Assembly: GCA_964035575.1 (NCBI GenBank)
Contig: OZ037857.1
Coordinates: 248,001-312,000 of the forward strand
Length of the DNA: 64,000 bases
Direction: 5' to 3'
DNA from: Rhynchopus sp. YZ270_cl-10
Taxonomy: Eukaryota > Euglenozoa > Diplonemea > Diplonemida > Diplonemidae
Shown: in pieces, positions 1 through 12,000 of the stretch
How the letters are laid out: each line of letters opens with the position of its first letter
How positions within the stretch are numbered: the stretch's first letter is position 1
Notes under the pieces: model-generated
What the model was told of the DNA's origin: nothing
Database searches by the model: none
What the model saw: only the letters and a program-made list of their open reading frames with translations
Position numbers and translations under genes: made by a program

Positions 1-3000
1 TCCGCAAGCCCGTCGTTCACCGTCAACGTAAAGCGGCAGTGCAGGAGCGGCACCGCAGTGTCCTCTTCAAGCCCAGAGCTCAGCGTCACACCAAGGCCAG
101 GCTTCACACGCCCCTGCAGAGGTGCACTCCCGAACCCGAACCTCGCCACCACGTCGGGCGAGTCCAGGGAGACGGTCGTCGTGTTGCAGACCTGGGTCGT
201 CAGGCCTGCCTTGTTGTGCGCCGTGATGCACGTCACTGCGGGGCCCGCGGGGAACGTCGCTGGCAGCAGCATTTCGTACTGTGGTATCTCTGTGTCGAGA
301 CGCACTGTGCATGCGCCACCTTCCGCTGCCTCTGCAGACGCAGCAATGCAGATCACAAACCTGCTCAGGTCTGTCTCGTCGTCTTCAAAGGTCGTGTTGA
401 AATAAACAGTCTGCCCCAGGCTCGGTGCCGCATACACCGGCACCGGCAGCCCCTCCGCCTCCACCTTCACCGGTGCAGTCAAGTCGTACTGGAACACCCC
501 CAACAGAGCTGTGCTGCACTCCGTCAGACACACGTGTGCTGTCAAAAACACCTCCCCCAGCACAACTGTCGTCAGCTCCGCCTCGTAAACACCCTCCTCA
601 GAGAGCGGCAGCCAGGTCACCGCAACAACATCCGACCCAGGTCCTGCCCGACCTGCAGAGAACCCCACAGAACGCACCGCAAACTCAGAGGAGATGCGGA
701 ACCGCACAATGTTGTCCTTCTGTGTCAGGTATGTGATTGTGTAGTTCGCGTCCAGGCTCTCGTCTGTCACCGTGTCCACAAGGAGCACACCGTTGCGCAC
801 CGTCGGGGCATGAGCGTGCGACAGTGCGTCTGCAAGCACTGTCTTCTCGTTCTCGGTGTCGTTGCTCAGCACCTCAATCACGGGAACGTGGTCCACAGGG
901 ACCGACTGGAACGAGGTCTCCCCCAGAACAGCAAACCCACCATGTGTCCTGAACTGCGCCACCACCTTGTACACCCCAGACTCGAAAGGCTCCGCAAACT
1001 CGGCAACAAAGGAGCGTGTGCCGTCTGCAGCGCCCTCCTTCGTCCCCTCTGTGTCCACAGCGATGTTCCTCTCCTCCGCAAAAGTCTCCCCAGCACTGTT
1101 CTGCACAGTCACGTCGAGGCTCCCCGGGTACACAGTGTTGATCGCCACACGCACCATCTGCCCTGCAACGTCCGGCGTCACGTCGTACGTCTTCACGCCA
1201 AGGAGAAGCGGCCGGGTCACCTCGTTCACAAGAAGCCCGGCAGCGACCTCGCCCGACAGACGTGGCCCCCTGCACTGTGCGACTGCCTGCAGGGTTCCCT
1301 CGGGGAGGGTTGCTGTTACTGTCGCGTTCTCACTGTCGGTGACATTGTCGTTTTTCCTGAGCGCAACACAGACAACGTCGAGAAGCGTGTCGTTCTTTGC
1401 AGCAAAGGTTGTTGTCACTGCGCCAGCACACTGTGCTGCAGTCTGGTCAGCATTCTGCGGCTCGCACGCGACGTCCGGTGTGACGACAACGCCGCAGGAG
1501 AGTGTCTCGCCGCTGGCAGGTGCCAGGCCGCTGACGTCGACGCAGACCTCCCCCGCAGAGACGTGGTGCACAGACTCGTAGCTGCTGCCCGCAGTGAAGT
1601 TGAGTGCATGCACAACCTCCGTCCGCCCCTCCGCAAACACAAAGGACACCACGTCCGAGGTGAACGTCAGCCCAAACCCGTAGTTGTCCGTCGCCACCAC
1701 GCGCACCGTGTACTGCACAGCGTTCTCCCACGCAGTGAAGCCAGCAGGCAGCGCTTTCCCATCCGCGTCCTCAACCTCCGTTGCGTAGGTCACCCAGTCG
1801 TGCGTCTCGTGCGACACACACAGCGTCGCATGTGCCCACAGCGTCTTCCCGTCCTCAAGGATCGCACGCCCCTCCTCACAGCCAAGCTCAACTGCAAATG
1901 CGGGGATCGCCGTTGCAACACGCACAACCTGTTCCACAGAGGACACCAACCCAACCATGTCGACTGCCGTCAGGGTGACCACGTAGAGCCCGTCTGCAAG
2001 CGGCTTCAGGCAGTGCTGCGACTGTGCGTTTGTCGCCACGGCTGCTGTCTCCACAATCACACTGCCCTGTTGACGCACAGTCAGCTCTGCAGAGCGCACG
2101 CTGTGGTCGTCCGTCGCCGTCGTGTCCACGCACAGGTCAGAGCTGTTCGCCGCCCCCTCTGCAGGCAGACCCGCAACTGCCACCAGCACCGCCGGGTGCA
2201 CAGAGTCCGGTGTCACACGGTAGCGTGTCGTGCGCTCCTGCCCACTCACCACACGCAGCGACACAAGCCCGACCCACACGTCCCCGTCACCACCATTCCC
2301 ACGCGACTCGTTTCCAAAGCACAGCGTTGTCGTGTTTGTCCCTTCTGGTGCTGCACCAGTAGTGCCTGGGAGTGGGAGCGCAGCGCCCGCCGCATCCTCA
2401 ACACGTGCACGCAGGGTGACATCTCCCAGGTCGTGGGTCGCATTCCACTCTACGCACCACCCGTTCGGCGCAAAGGCATTCACAAGCATCACCGGCACAT
2501 CCTCGTCCGAGATGAAGTCAGTCATCGCAACATCGTTGACGGCAACAGACAGCGCCGCAGGGGTGGTGTCGACAATCTTCGACTGCGACACCTTCGCAGA
2601 CAGGCCCGCGCCGTTCTCGACAAACGCAGTCACGGTGAGCTTCTGTGCATGCGAGGTCGTCACACGCGCAAAGTACGTCTTCGCGAAGAAGCCCTCACGC
2701 ACCACAGCAACACCGACCTGCGAGAACAACACCTCAGCACCACCGTCGATCGTCAGCGTGATGTCCACCGCATCGCTCGAGGGCTCGTCCCCAGACACAA
2801 ACACCGTGCACGTCACGTTCTCGTCCTCGCTGCAGGCATACCCCCTCGAGGCACCGCACCCGCAGTCCACGTAGACTGCCGCCTTCGGTGGCGTCGTGTC
2901 CACATCCGCCGTCGCAACAGGCAGCTCGCACGTCGGCAGGCCATCCTTCAGCACGCGCACCAAGAGGAACACCTGCGTGTCCTCGCTCAGCTGAGTCACG

Positions 3001-6000
3001 TTCGTCACGTTCGAGAAGTCCAGCGTCTCAGCAAACTGCGTCTGTGTCGTCGCAACCACACTGCAGTCAAAGGGTGCCGTCCCGAGACAGTACTCAAGCG
3101 TGCAGCCGCCAGAAGACACGCAGTCATAGGCAGGGATGTCCACTGTCGCAGCCAAGCTCGCCACGTCGGGGTAGGCACGCTGTGTGAAGGCAACCTCGCC
3201 AGAGCACTGGCTGTTCAGAACAGAGGGCGGGGACGTGGCAGAGACATAGGTCCCAGTCCCGTCGGAGCAGGTCACGCGGGACACGACCGAGGTGCCGTCC
3301 GACGCAGAGTCGGTCAGGTTCACCGTCACGCTGTGCTGGCCGGCAAGCAGTGCGCCTGTGTGGTACACCACTGAGGTGTTCTCCGCGTCGAGCACCGCAA
3401 GCGAGCAGGCGTACTGCAGCTCTTCGAAACGGCTTGGGATCGGGCACGTCCCGTCGTGGTCGACGACCGCCTGCGGCACGCCCCACACCGCCAGGTACGT
3501 GTTGTGCACAGCTCCACCACCCACCACTGCCAGTCCCGACATTGTCCCGTCCACACCCAGCCCCGCCGCATCCGTCGCACGCACCACCATGCCCGCACCA
3601 CCAAAGGTAAGCACGTCTGCGTCCACAGCAGGGTGCCCACGCACACCGCCAAAGCGGCCCGTCCCGCACCTTGTCTCCTCAGCATCACCGCTCAGCACTG
3701 CGTCCAGCGTGCGCCCGCCAATGCAGTTCCCCACAGTCTGCACGTCCGAGTGCCCGGGTGACGTGAAGAGCACCTCACGCAGGGGCAGCGACCGCACCAG
3801 GGCCGAGCAGTAGCCAGTGTCGCCGATGATGCGTCCCCTCCCGCTCACGGGTGGCAGGCCCCAGGCTGTGTCCTGGCACATCCTGCGTGCTGCTGTTGCT
3901 GTTACTGTCGTTGTCGTTGTTGTTGTGGTGTTCGCACTAATGACCGCAAGCAGGACACGTCCACCCTCACACATCACCTCAACAGCAGTCGCGGCACTGG
4001 TGCGCACAAGGCGGTGGCCGCTGTCGCTGCAGCGGCGCATGGCCTCCTCTGCAGCAGCTCTCGTCAGCACCGTCGTTGCGCCATACACACCCGTCACCAC
4101 GACCTTGTCGCCCAGTGCAGTAGTAGTCGCATCAGCACGACGCACACACGGCAACAACGTCACAGTGAGTCTGTCCTGCGGCACCACAGCGTCGTGCGCG
4201 TAGCGTCCGTTCACAACGTCCCCAGCACTCAGCTCCGGCGGCGTCCACACAACAATGCGGCCAGACTCGCGCTGCACATTCCCTGCCGCATCCGTCGCTG
4301 CGTAGAAGAACTGCACGTTCCCACTGAAGTTCCCGGTCTCCAACGTGAAGACTGTCTTGTTCGCCGCGTCCTGCACCGAGGTCACCGAGAGCAGCTCCTC
4401 CCCGAGGGACGCCGTCAGCGTCTCCGTTGCTGTGTCGTCCGAGACACGCTCAACGGACACAGTCACCTCGTTCCCTGCGTGCACCACAACAGGGTGGGTC
4501 ACGTTGTTTGCTGGCGGGGTGAGGTCGACGGTGAAGCGGTGCGAAGTGAGGCAGGTCTTCAGGTTGCCTCCGGTTGCGGTGAAGGCAAGGGTGTACTCTG
4601 CTCCGTCGTCGAGAGGCGTCGCTGCGTCCACGGGGAGGCAGTGCAGGGCGCCGAGGACAGCAGGGCCCGTCGCAAGCGTCGCACCAAAGGCGTCAGAGAG
4701 CGTCGCCTGCGCACCGTGCACACCACACCCCTCCGCCGTCGCAATGAAGCACACCTTGCTCGCAAAGCGCGACACCTCCCTCCGCCCCGTCGCGTCCCCA
4801 ACATACACACCACACTCCGGTGCCAGCGCCGTCACCCGCACCACATTCCCCAGAGTGAACGCAGACGCCTGTCCCATCTGTGTCGCAGCAACCCCAACAC
4901 GCAGTCCCACCTCGGCATGCGACGCAGGCATCGAAAAGCACTGCTGCGCGTCAAATGTAACTGCTTCTGAGGTTGAAGCCAAGGCTGCCTCCACCGCAGT
5001 TTCACCATCAAACAGACGCATGCTCAGTGTCCGTGTCGGCCCAAACCCAAAGTCTTCGGGCTCTGTCAGTGTCACGCAGACCTGCCCCGACGGCAGCACA
5101 CAGGCCGGGTTCGCAACCCTCTCAGGTGCCTGTGTCGCAAAGGTGAAGAAGCTGCCCAGAGGCACACGAGCTGAGCTCCCTGCCTTCCCCTTCACAGTTG
5201 CCTCTGCGTAGTTGCGTCCGACAGGCAGGTCTGCTGCAGTGTCTTCCACAACAACAGAGGCAGTGAAGCGCATCTCACCACCACCAGCAATAGGCGTAAG
5301 CACACCACGTCCTGTAATAAGACTCCCGTTCGCAAGCTTCACAAAGAACACTGGCTCCGCCTCAAGACCACCAAAGGGAACGTTCCCAACACGCGCAGAG
5401 AAGCAGAGACGACGCAGGTCAGTCTGAAAGGTGACGTCATCACCACAGGTCGCAGTCGCCTCAGTCACCTGCGGGACACGGAAGTCAGTGCGCACACACA
5501 TGCTGTCCTCAGAAGAGAGCCCAGTAACGCCGACAGTCGTGACAGTCATGTTGTAGGCCTCGCCGTCGGGAAGCTCGCGTGCGACGTCCCTGATGCAGAA
5601 GCGGCGCCCCAGCTGCCCAGACGCAGACGCAACCACATCCCCGCTGCTGTTCGTCACAGCAACAGTTGTGTTGGCTGAGAAACGCGACTCGGTCCACCGC
5701 ACACACAGCAGCGCCGCGTCCGTACGGTACTGACAGCCGTCCGCATCCTTCGGGACGTCGGCAGTCGTGTCAAGCACAGGCACCGGCGGCCCCTGCACAA
5801 CGTACATCTGCCGCCCAGCCTGCGTTGCAGCACGCCCAGTCGACCCCTCCGCACTCATCTCAACCGTCACCCACCCGTCCGAACAGCCCACGGTCGGGAC
5901 GTCCAAGGTCGGGACCGTGCTGCACGTCGTCGCCCCACAGGCACTCCCGTCCGCACCCAGCATGCGCCCGCAGTACTTTGTCACAGGTGTGTTCGACCCC

Positions 6001-9000
6001 GGCCACTGCTTCGTCCGCATCGCACTCGAGGCTCCACCCTCAACAAAGGTCGCACTCGAGCCAAGGGCAACCTGCGGCATCGCGCGTGGTGCCTCCGGCG
6101 TCGCTGTCGGGAACTCACGCTTGAAGAGCATCAGCTGGCGCGACTTTGCAGAGAACCGCAGGATCGTGAAGCGGTGCGTCTTGAAGCTCACCCGCACGTA
6201 GAAGAACCCAATCTTCACCTGAATGTACGCCACAAACGCGTTCACCTCAATCGCAAACGGCACCAGCTCCAGCGGCACAGACAGACTCGTTGCCAGCGGG
6301 AAGCTGCTGAAGTCCACCCCAGCCGTCACAGGGATCGTCACGTCCATCACCACACCACGGATCTCCACCCCGACCTTGGCAATGACCAGCGAGATCGACG
6401 CCTGTGCCGTCACCAGCAGACGCACGTTCGGCCCAAGCCCGGCAGTCAGCTGCTTCTCGGGGAGGTTCAGCCCGACAGACCAGGTCGCCCCAATCTCGAG
6501 CGTCGCCTCCGCACTCAGTTCCAGACAGAAGAACACCACCAGGATGCAGGTCTGCACGCGCGCAAGCAGGATCCGCTTCCCGGGGATGTCGTTCGTCACA
6601 GAAAGCTCCGCAAGCGCACTCGCCTCGTGCGCCGAGATCACAGGTCTGTCGATAATCGACTGCCCGGCGAACTCGAACGACAGTCTGTTCAGCGTCTCCT
6701 GTGTCACCTCAAAGGGGAGGTCGATCCCAACCGACTTCCCAAAGTCGAGCACCAGTGTGTAGTGGTCTGCCGTCGCCCCGTCTGCGTAGCGCACCTTCGC
6801 CGCCCAGTTCCCGTCCTCGCCCCTCGCACTCCGCTCAAAGGTACGGTACGCCGACACGTCCCCGAACGCAGCACAGGCAGACCGCGCAGACTCGTGTGCC
6901 ACAACTGCCGCAAGCTCAAAGTTATGCGTGAAGAACGTCTCCACCGCCTCCTCGTCCAGCTCACCCGCCTCCACACCGCCCTCACTCTGCGCAAAGTTCA
7001 GAATATGCACCATCATGCAGGTCTGCTCCCAGGGCGCGTACGTCACATACGACACAGCACTGTCCCGCGTCAGCCAAAACGCTGCCTCAGCATGGAACAT
7101 CGCCTCCGCAACAGACGGCTTCGCACCCCCCTTCGCCTGGTACGACCGCGGGATCCCCTCAATCGTCAGGTCAGACCCGGTCCGGTGTGCAGTACCGTGC
7201 AGGGGCTTTGCCTCCGACGGGTACGACCCGCCCTGTGGCGGGGATGCCGCACCGATGCGCGGCAGCGACCCGGAGCCACGTGCACGCCAGAAGTCGCAGA
7301 GCTGCTGTGCAATTCCCTCCACCACGTCCTGTGCCTCTGAGCGCAGGTGTGTCTCGCGTGCGCCTGACGCAAGGTCCAGGCAGTCTGCCCCAGAGGCCCG
7401 CTGCCACATCGCTTTTGACGATTTTTTCAGGAACCCCTGCAGCTTCGGACTCAGCGTCGAGCTCTGCTCCTCCACAGAGCGCTTCCCCTGCACAATTGCC
7501 TTGAACAGCTTCACTGCCTGCACATAGTCCTTCGTTGTCGCCTTCACCGAGCTGCACGAAGAAGAAATCTCAAACCCACGTGTCTTCAGCTGTGCGCAGA
7601 TCTGTGCCTCAGTAAGGGTCTCTGTTTTGCTTGGGGTCTCAAATCCAGACTTCTTCTTTGCAGCCAGTACGTTGCTCTCTCTTTCGTCTCCTTCCGTCAG
7701 TGCGGTAATCACGTCAATCACCTCCCCCAGTGGCGGTGCCGACAGGGAGAGGAACTTGCCAAGGCGGAAGTCTGCGTCAAAGATCGTGAACGTGAAGCCA
7801 AGCACCTCAAGCTCCGCAAAGGCGTGCGCCACAGCCTTCGCTTCAAACTCAAAGAACCCGCCAAGGATGTCTGCCGCAAGCTTCGCGAAGACACCGTATT
7901 CGAAGCCCATTGTCACAACAATAGGGCCGCCACCAAGCTTCTTCTCCGTCAACTTCAACGGCAAACCAAAGGTCTTGTCGAAGCTCAGCAGACTCTCCTG
8001 CACATCTGCAGTCCGCCCACAGCGTGCTCCAGCCAGCAGACGCACCAGTTTCTTCTCTGCTTCGTCCACGTGTCCTCTTCTTGTTGTTGCTGTTGTTGTA
8101 GTCACATTCCCTGCAAGCATCCCAGCCTCTCTGCACCCAAAGTCATGTCTTTTGTGCAGAAGCGACAGTGCAGTCGCGCGTGCATCCGGGTGTGGGTGGG
8201 TCACTGCATGGTGTGCCAGTGTGTCGCGCACAACAGCGTTCTTTGTGTCGCGGGACAGAACACGCAGGGCCGCACCACAGCCAAGCCCACCACTGCTGCA
8301 CTGTGCATCCGCGAACTGCGCTGCGTGGTCGCGCACCGTGTGCATCGGCAGGCTGCGCAGCACGTCGACCCCAGCACGGTGTGGGCCCTTCAGCACTGCA
8401 AGCAGCGTGTCTGCGTGCGCCTGCTGGTCTGCCGCGGCAGAGTGCTTCGCAATCACCGCACCGACCAGGTGTGGCTCCTCCAGTGTTGTTGTTGTTGTCC
8501 CCGCAGCTGTGCTCGCGTGCTCCTCCACAGCGCTCAGCAGTGCACGCGACAGCGACGGCACACCCTCACCCTCCGCATGCGCAGCCATCCCCTGCCACAC
8601 CACCGCCGACAACACGTTCACATCCGCACACCGCACCACAACGCACTGCTCCAGCCTCGCCGTTGCCTCCACTGTCCCTGCCAAGGCAAGTGCATCAAGA
8701 ACACGCCGCATGTGGCGAGCGTGCTGTTGTTTGTGTTCGTCCTCGTGTTCGTGCTCCACACGAGAGAGGTACTCCTCCTCTTCAATCACAACCACAACCT
8801 CCTCCCAACGGTGCGTCATCAGCTCCATCAAAGCGTGCACTGCTTCCAGCGAGTCTGACATTCCCGTGACCAGGTGGCGCACACGTGGCGCAAGGCTGTC
8901 CTCCTCAGGCTCTGCAGCGCTGCGGTGGGCGTGCGTGTGAATCTGTGCTTTCGACGCAGCCTCCGTGAGGGTCACGCGTGTCAGCAGGGTTGAGGTTGCT

Positions 9001-12000
9001 GCTGCTGTACGTGCAGCTGTCGCAGGGGTCGCACGTTCACGCGACAGCGTCGCACATGTTCTGCTGACCATCCCATGTCCGTGGTCCTCGTGCGTCGTCG
9101 CGTCCGTGCAGATCTCCACTGTTTTCAGTCCGTGCGCGTCATGTGTCCCACTGAGGGTGTGGCTGTGCTGCGAGACCTTGCCCTGTGCGTGCTGCATCTC
9201 CTCCTTTGCAGTGCCGTTCCCAAAGCTGTACCACATCGTCAGGGGGCGCAGCATCAGCATCACCTCAAGGGCTTCAGGTGCTGTGCACTCTGCGCTGTGT
9301 CTGCGGAAGGCCGGACCAGCAGGCGAGTCTTCGTCGCACACATGCAGAAGGCATTTGTTGAGGACCGCCGTGTCCACCTGCTGCGGCATCGAACCTGCCA
9401 CGCCTTCGAACAGAGAGCGCACGTGCACCGCATGGCAGGACGCCCCAACAGCAGTCAGGTCAAAGTCCGCCCAGCGCACTCCTCCAGACACCGTCGTTGC
9501 GGAGTGGTGCTTCACCTCAGTCTTGCTCTTGATGCGCATTCTGTAGTCGACCTCGCTGTGCAGGGGGTGGTCACGGTGCGTCACCTCTGCTCCCGACACC
9601 GAGGTAGCTCCTGTGCAGAGCACGCACACCAACGCTGCGAGCCACATGTGGTTGCTGCTGTGTGTTGTCGTCGCAGTCGTCTTTGCTGGTTTTGTTGTTG
9701 CCGTGAACAGAACCTGAAGCCCACACACAACCACAGCCGCATGGAGCACAATGTACAGCGCAAAGACACCCAGCACCACAAGCCCTTCCCATGCAGTCGG
9801 GGCGCGTGGTGCTGCACGAAGGTCGGTTTCCCCGCCACCAAAGGAAGAGGCACACCAGAGGAGGCCGTTTGCCCACCAGTGCAGGTGGTCGAGGCCCGCC
9901 TCTTGCGGAGAGTCGATGTCGCCGGTGAAGGTCGTCAGGAAGTGGAAGGGGAGGTACACGAGGTCCATCACCTCTGCCGAGAAGTCGTAGCTGCTGTGTT
10001 CCGAGATCAGTGTCCACGCACCCTTCGCGTCACTGCGGATGAGAAGCGTCGAGGTGGGTGTCAGGTGCGAGACAAACCCGTCCACAGTCTCTGCACCAAT
10101 GTCCGTCACAGGGGATGCAACCAACACCTCACCCTCACCCTCACCCTCATGGACAAGCAGGACGTCACCCAGAGCCACCTCCTGCGCACGCTTCCGGCCG
10201 TCAGTTGTGTACACAAAGTGGTCCGGCGACACAACCAGCAGACCTGCACCATGACGCAGACGCGTCATGTCAATAGGGGTTGCATGCGAGTGGTGGTGCA
10301 CACCGTGCATCGTCGACCATGTGCACACACCCTGCGCAGTGCAGGTACGCAGTTCGTCTGCCGACGTCACGTCCGCTGCCGCCTTCGGCCCATTCCGTGT
10401 CAGAAGCTCTGCCGTGCGAGGGTAGCAGCCATTAGTGTTTATTGTCGGGCCAATGTTAATCGGGGGACAATTGGCAGGCATTGTGCAGGGACGGGTGCTC
10501 GCGCCACCACAGAAGGAACTCGCGACGGGCACGCTGTCACACTGTCTGGTGCAGCCCATCGTCTGCGTTCCAGCACGACCGACGCAAGTGGGCCTGCAGG
10601 TCCCTGGGCGGTCTGCTTTGTAGCCACCTTCGAAGAAGGTACAGTCGCGACGGAGGGTCAGCTCGGCCTCAGAGGTGCCGCATTGCGCCAGGTTGAAGGG
10701 GGTTTTGGGGAGCGTCGTCTCGCATGTGTCCACACAGAAGGCTTGGCGGTACTGCGAGCCCGCCCCGCAGATGTTGTCGCAGATGCCGTACTTCGTGTGC
10801 GTCACACCAAAGACACGACGCTGGCAGGGGAGCTCCGGCTTCTCCAGGCCCGCGCAGTGTGTCTCCCCCACAGTCAGCCCCGAGCACGCAGCACGGCACA
10901 CCATCTGCGACACACCCTCGCACGACGAAGGAGACGTCGCACCAGGTGCCTCGAGACACACCTCCGTTGCAGTCCACTCGTGCCACTCCCCAACACAGGC
11001 CTGCACTGCACGCGGCTGTGTCTCGGGGCTGCACTCGTCCAGACCAGTCACCGCCAGGGTGCACACATCGCCACACTGCACACTGCGTGTCTGCACCCCC
11101 TCCACACCGCACTTCTTCTGTACAGACGTCGTGCACTCCGAGAACTCCCCAACCGGCAGCCAGTCAATCGTCTGCGGCGTGCACGCCACCTCCGTTGGGG
11201 GACGGTCTGCTTCAGAGCACAGCGTCGACACCGTCCCGTCGCAGAGCAGGCATGTCGCCGCCTGTGTCTGTGTGCCACTGCAGGTGCAGTTTCCGGCCGT
11301 GATGTGCCAGTCTGCCGGCAGCGAGGTGCACGCCACCGTTTCCGTCTCGTCTGCCGTCGCGCAGGTGTTCCCGCCGTACATCGGCGTGGGGTTGGAGCAG
11401 GTGCGTGTGCGTGACATCGTCCCCGACCCGCACGCATTGCTGCAGGCCCCGAAGGGACTGAACTCACTCAGACCTCCGTGCTGTGCAGGGGGGAACACAA
11501 GGAACACCTGCCCACGCACAACAACCACCCCACCGTGCTCAGTACTGCACGCCACAGCCGGTGGGTTCGGCGAGGACAGTGGTGTCAACGTCGCAAGCGT
11601 CTGCCCATCCGTGAACAACACATCGTCACCGATCTTCGCTGTCCGCAGCTCTGCGCCCTTTGCAGTGTACGTCACTGTCACATCCTTGCTGTCCGAGGAT
11701 GTGGATGTGGATACAGATGCTGCGTGCATTCCACTCGAAAGACCACACAGCGACCATGTTGCTGCCCCATCAACACAGGTCAGTCCCACACCAAGGAGGT
11801 GATCCAACCCCTCGCAGGACATCCCCAGGCGGGTCGACGTCACACCACCGGCAACCTCCTCAAGCACCGTCTCCTCGCCACTCTGTGCAGCAACGTGCCC
11901 GGCCACCATGGCAACCGAGTCTGCACTCAGCTGTCTCATTTCGTCGGTTGTGTTGGCAGTCCCGGAGCAGACGTCTGAGTAGAGGCTGCGTTCGATGTGG

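Noticed and set aside
39-3374. Long plus-strand open frame (1,111 codons) and similar ones at 4014-4970, 7824-8858 and 9075-11414
   Set aside because: They lie codon-for-codon opposite the giant minus-strand frame. They are Arg/His/Cys-rich with no domain logic, an expected effect of its C/G third positions.
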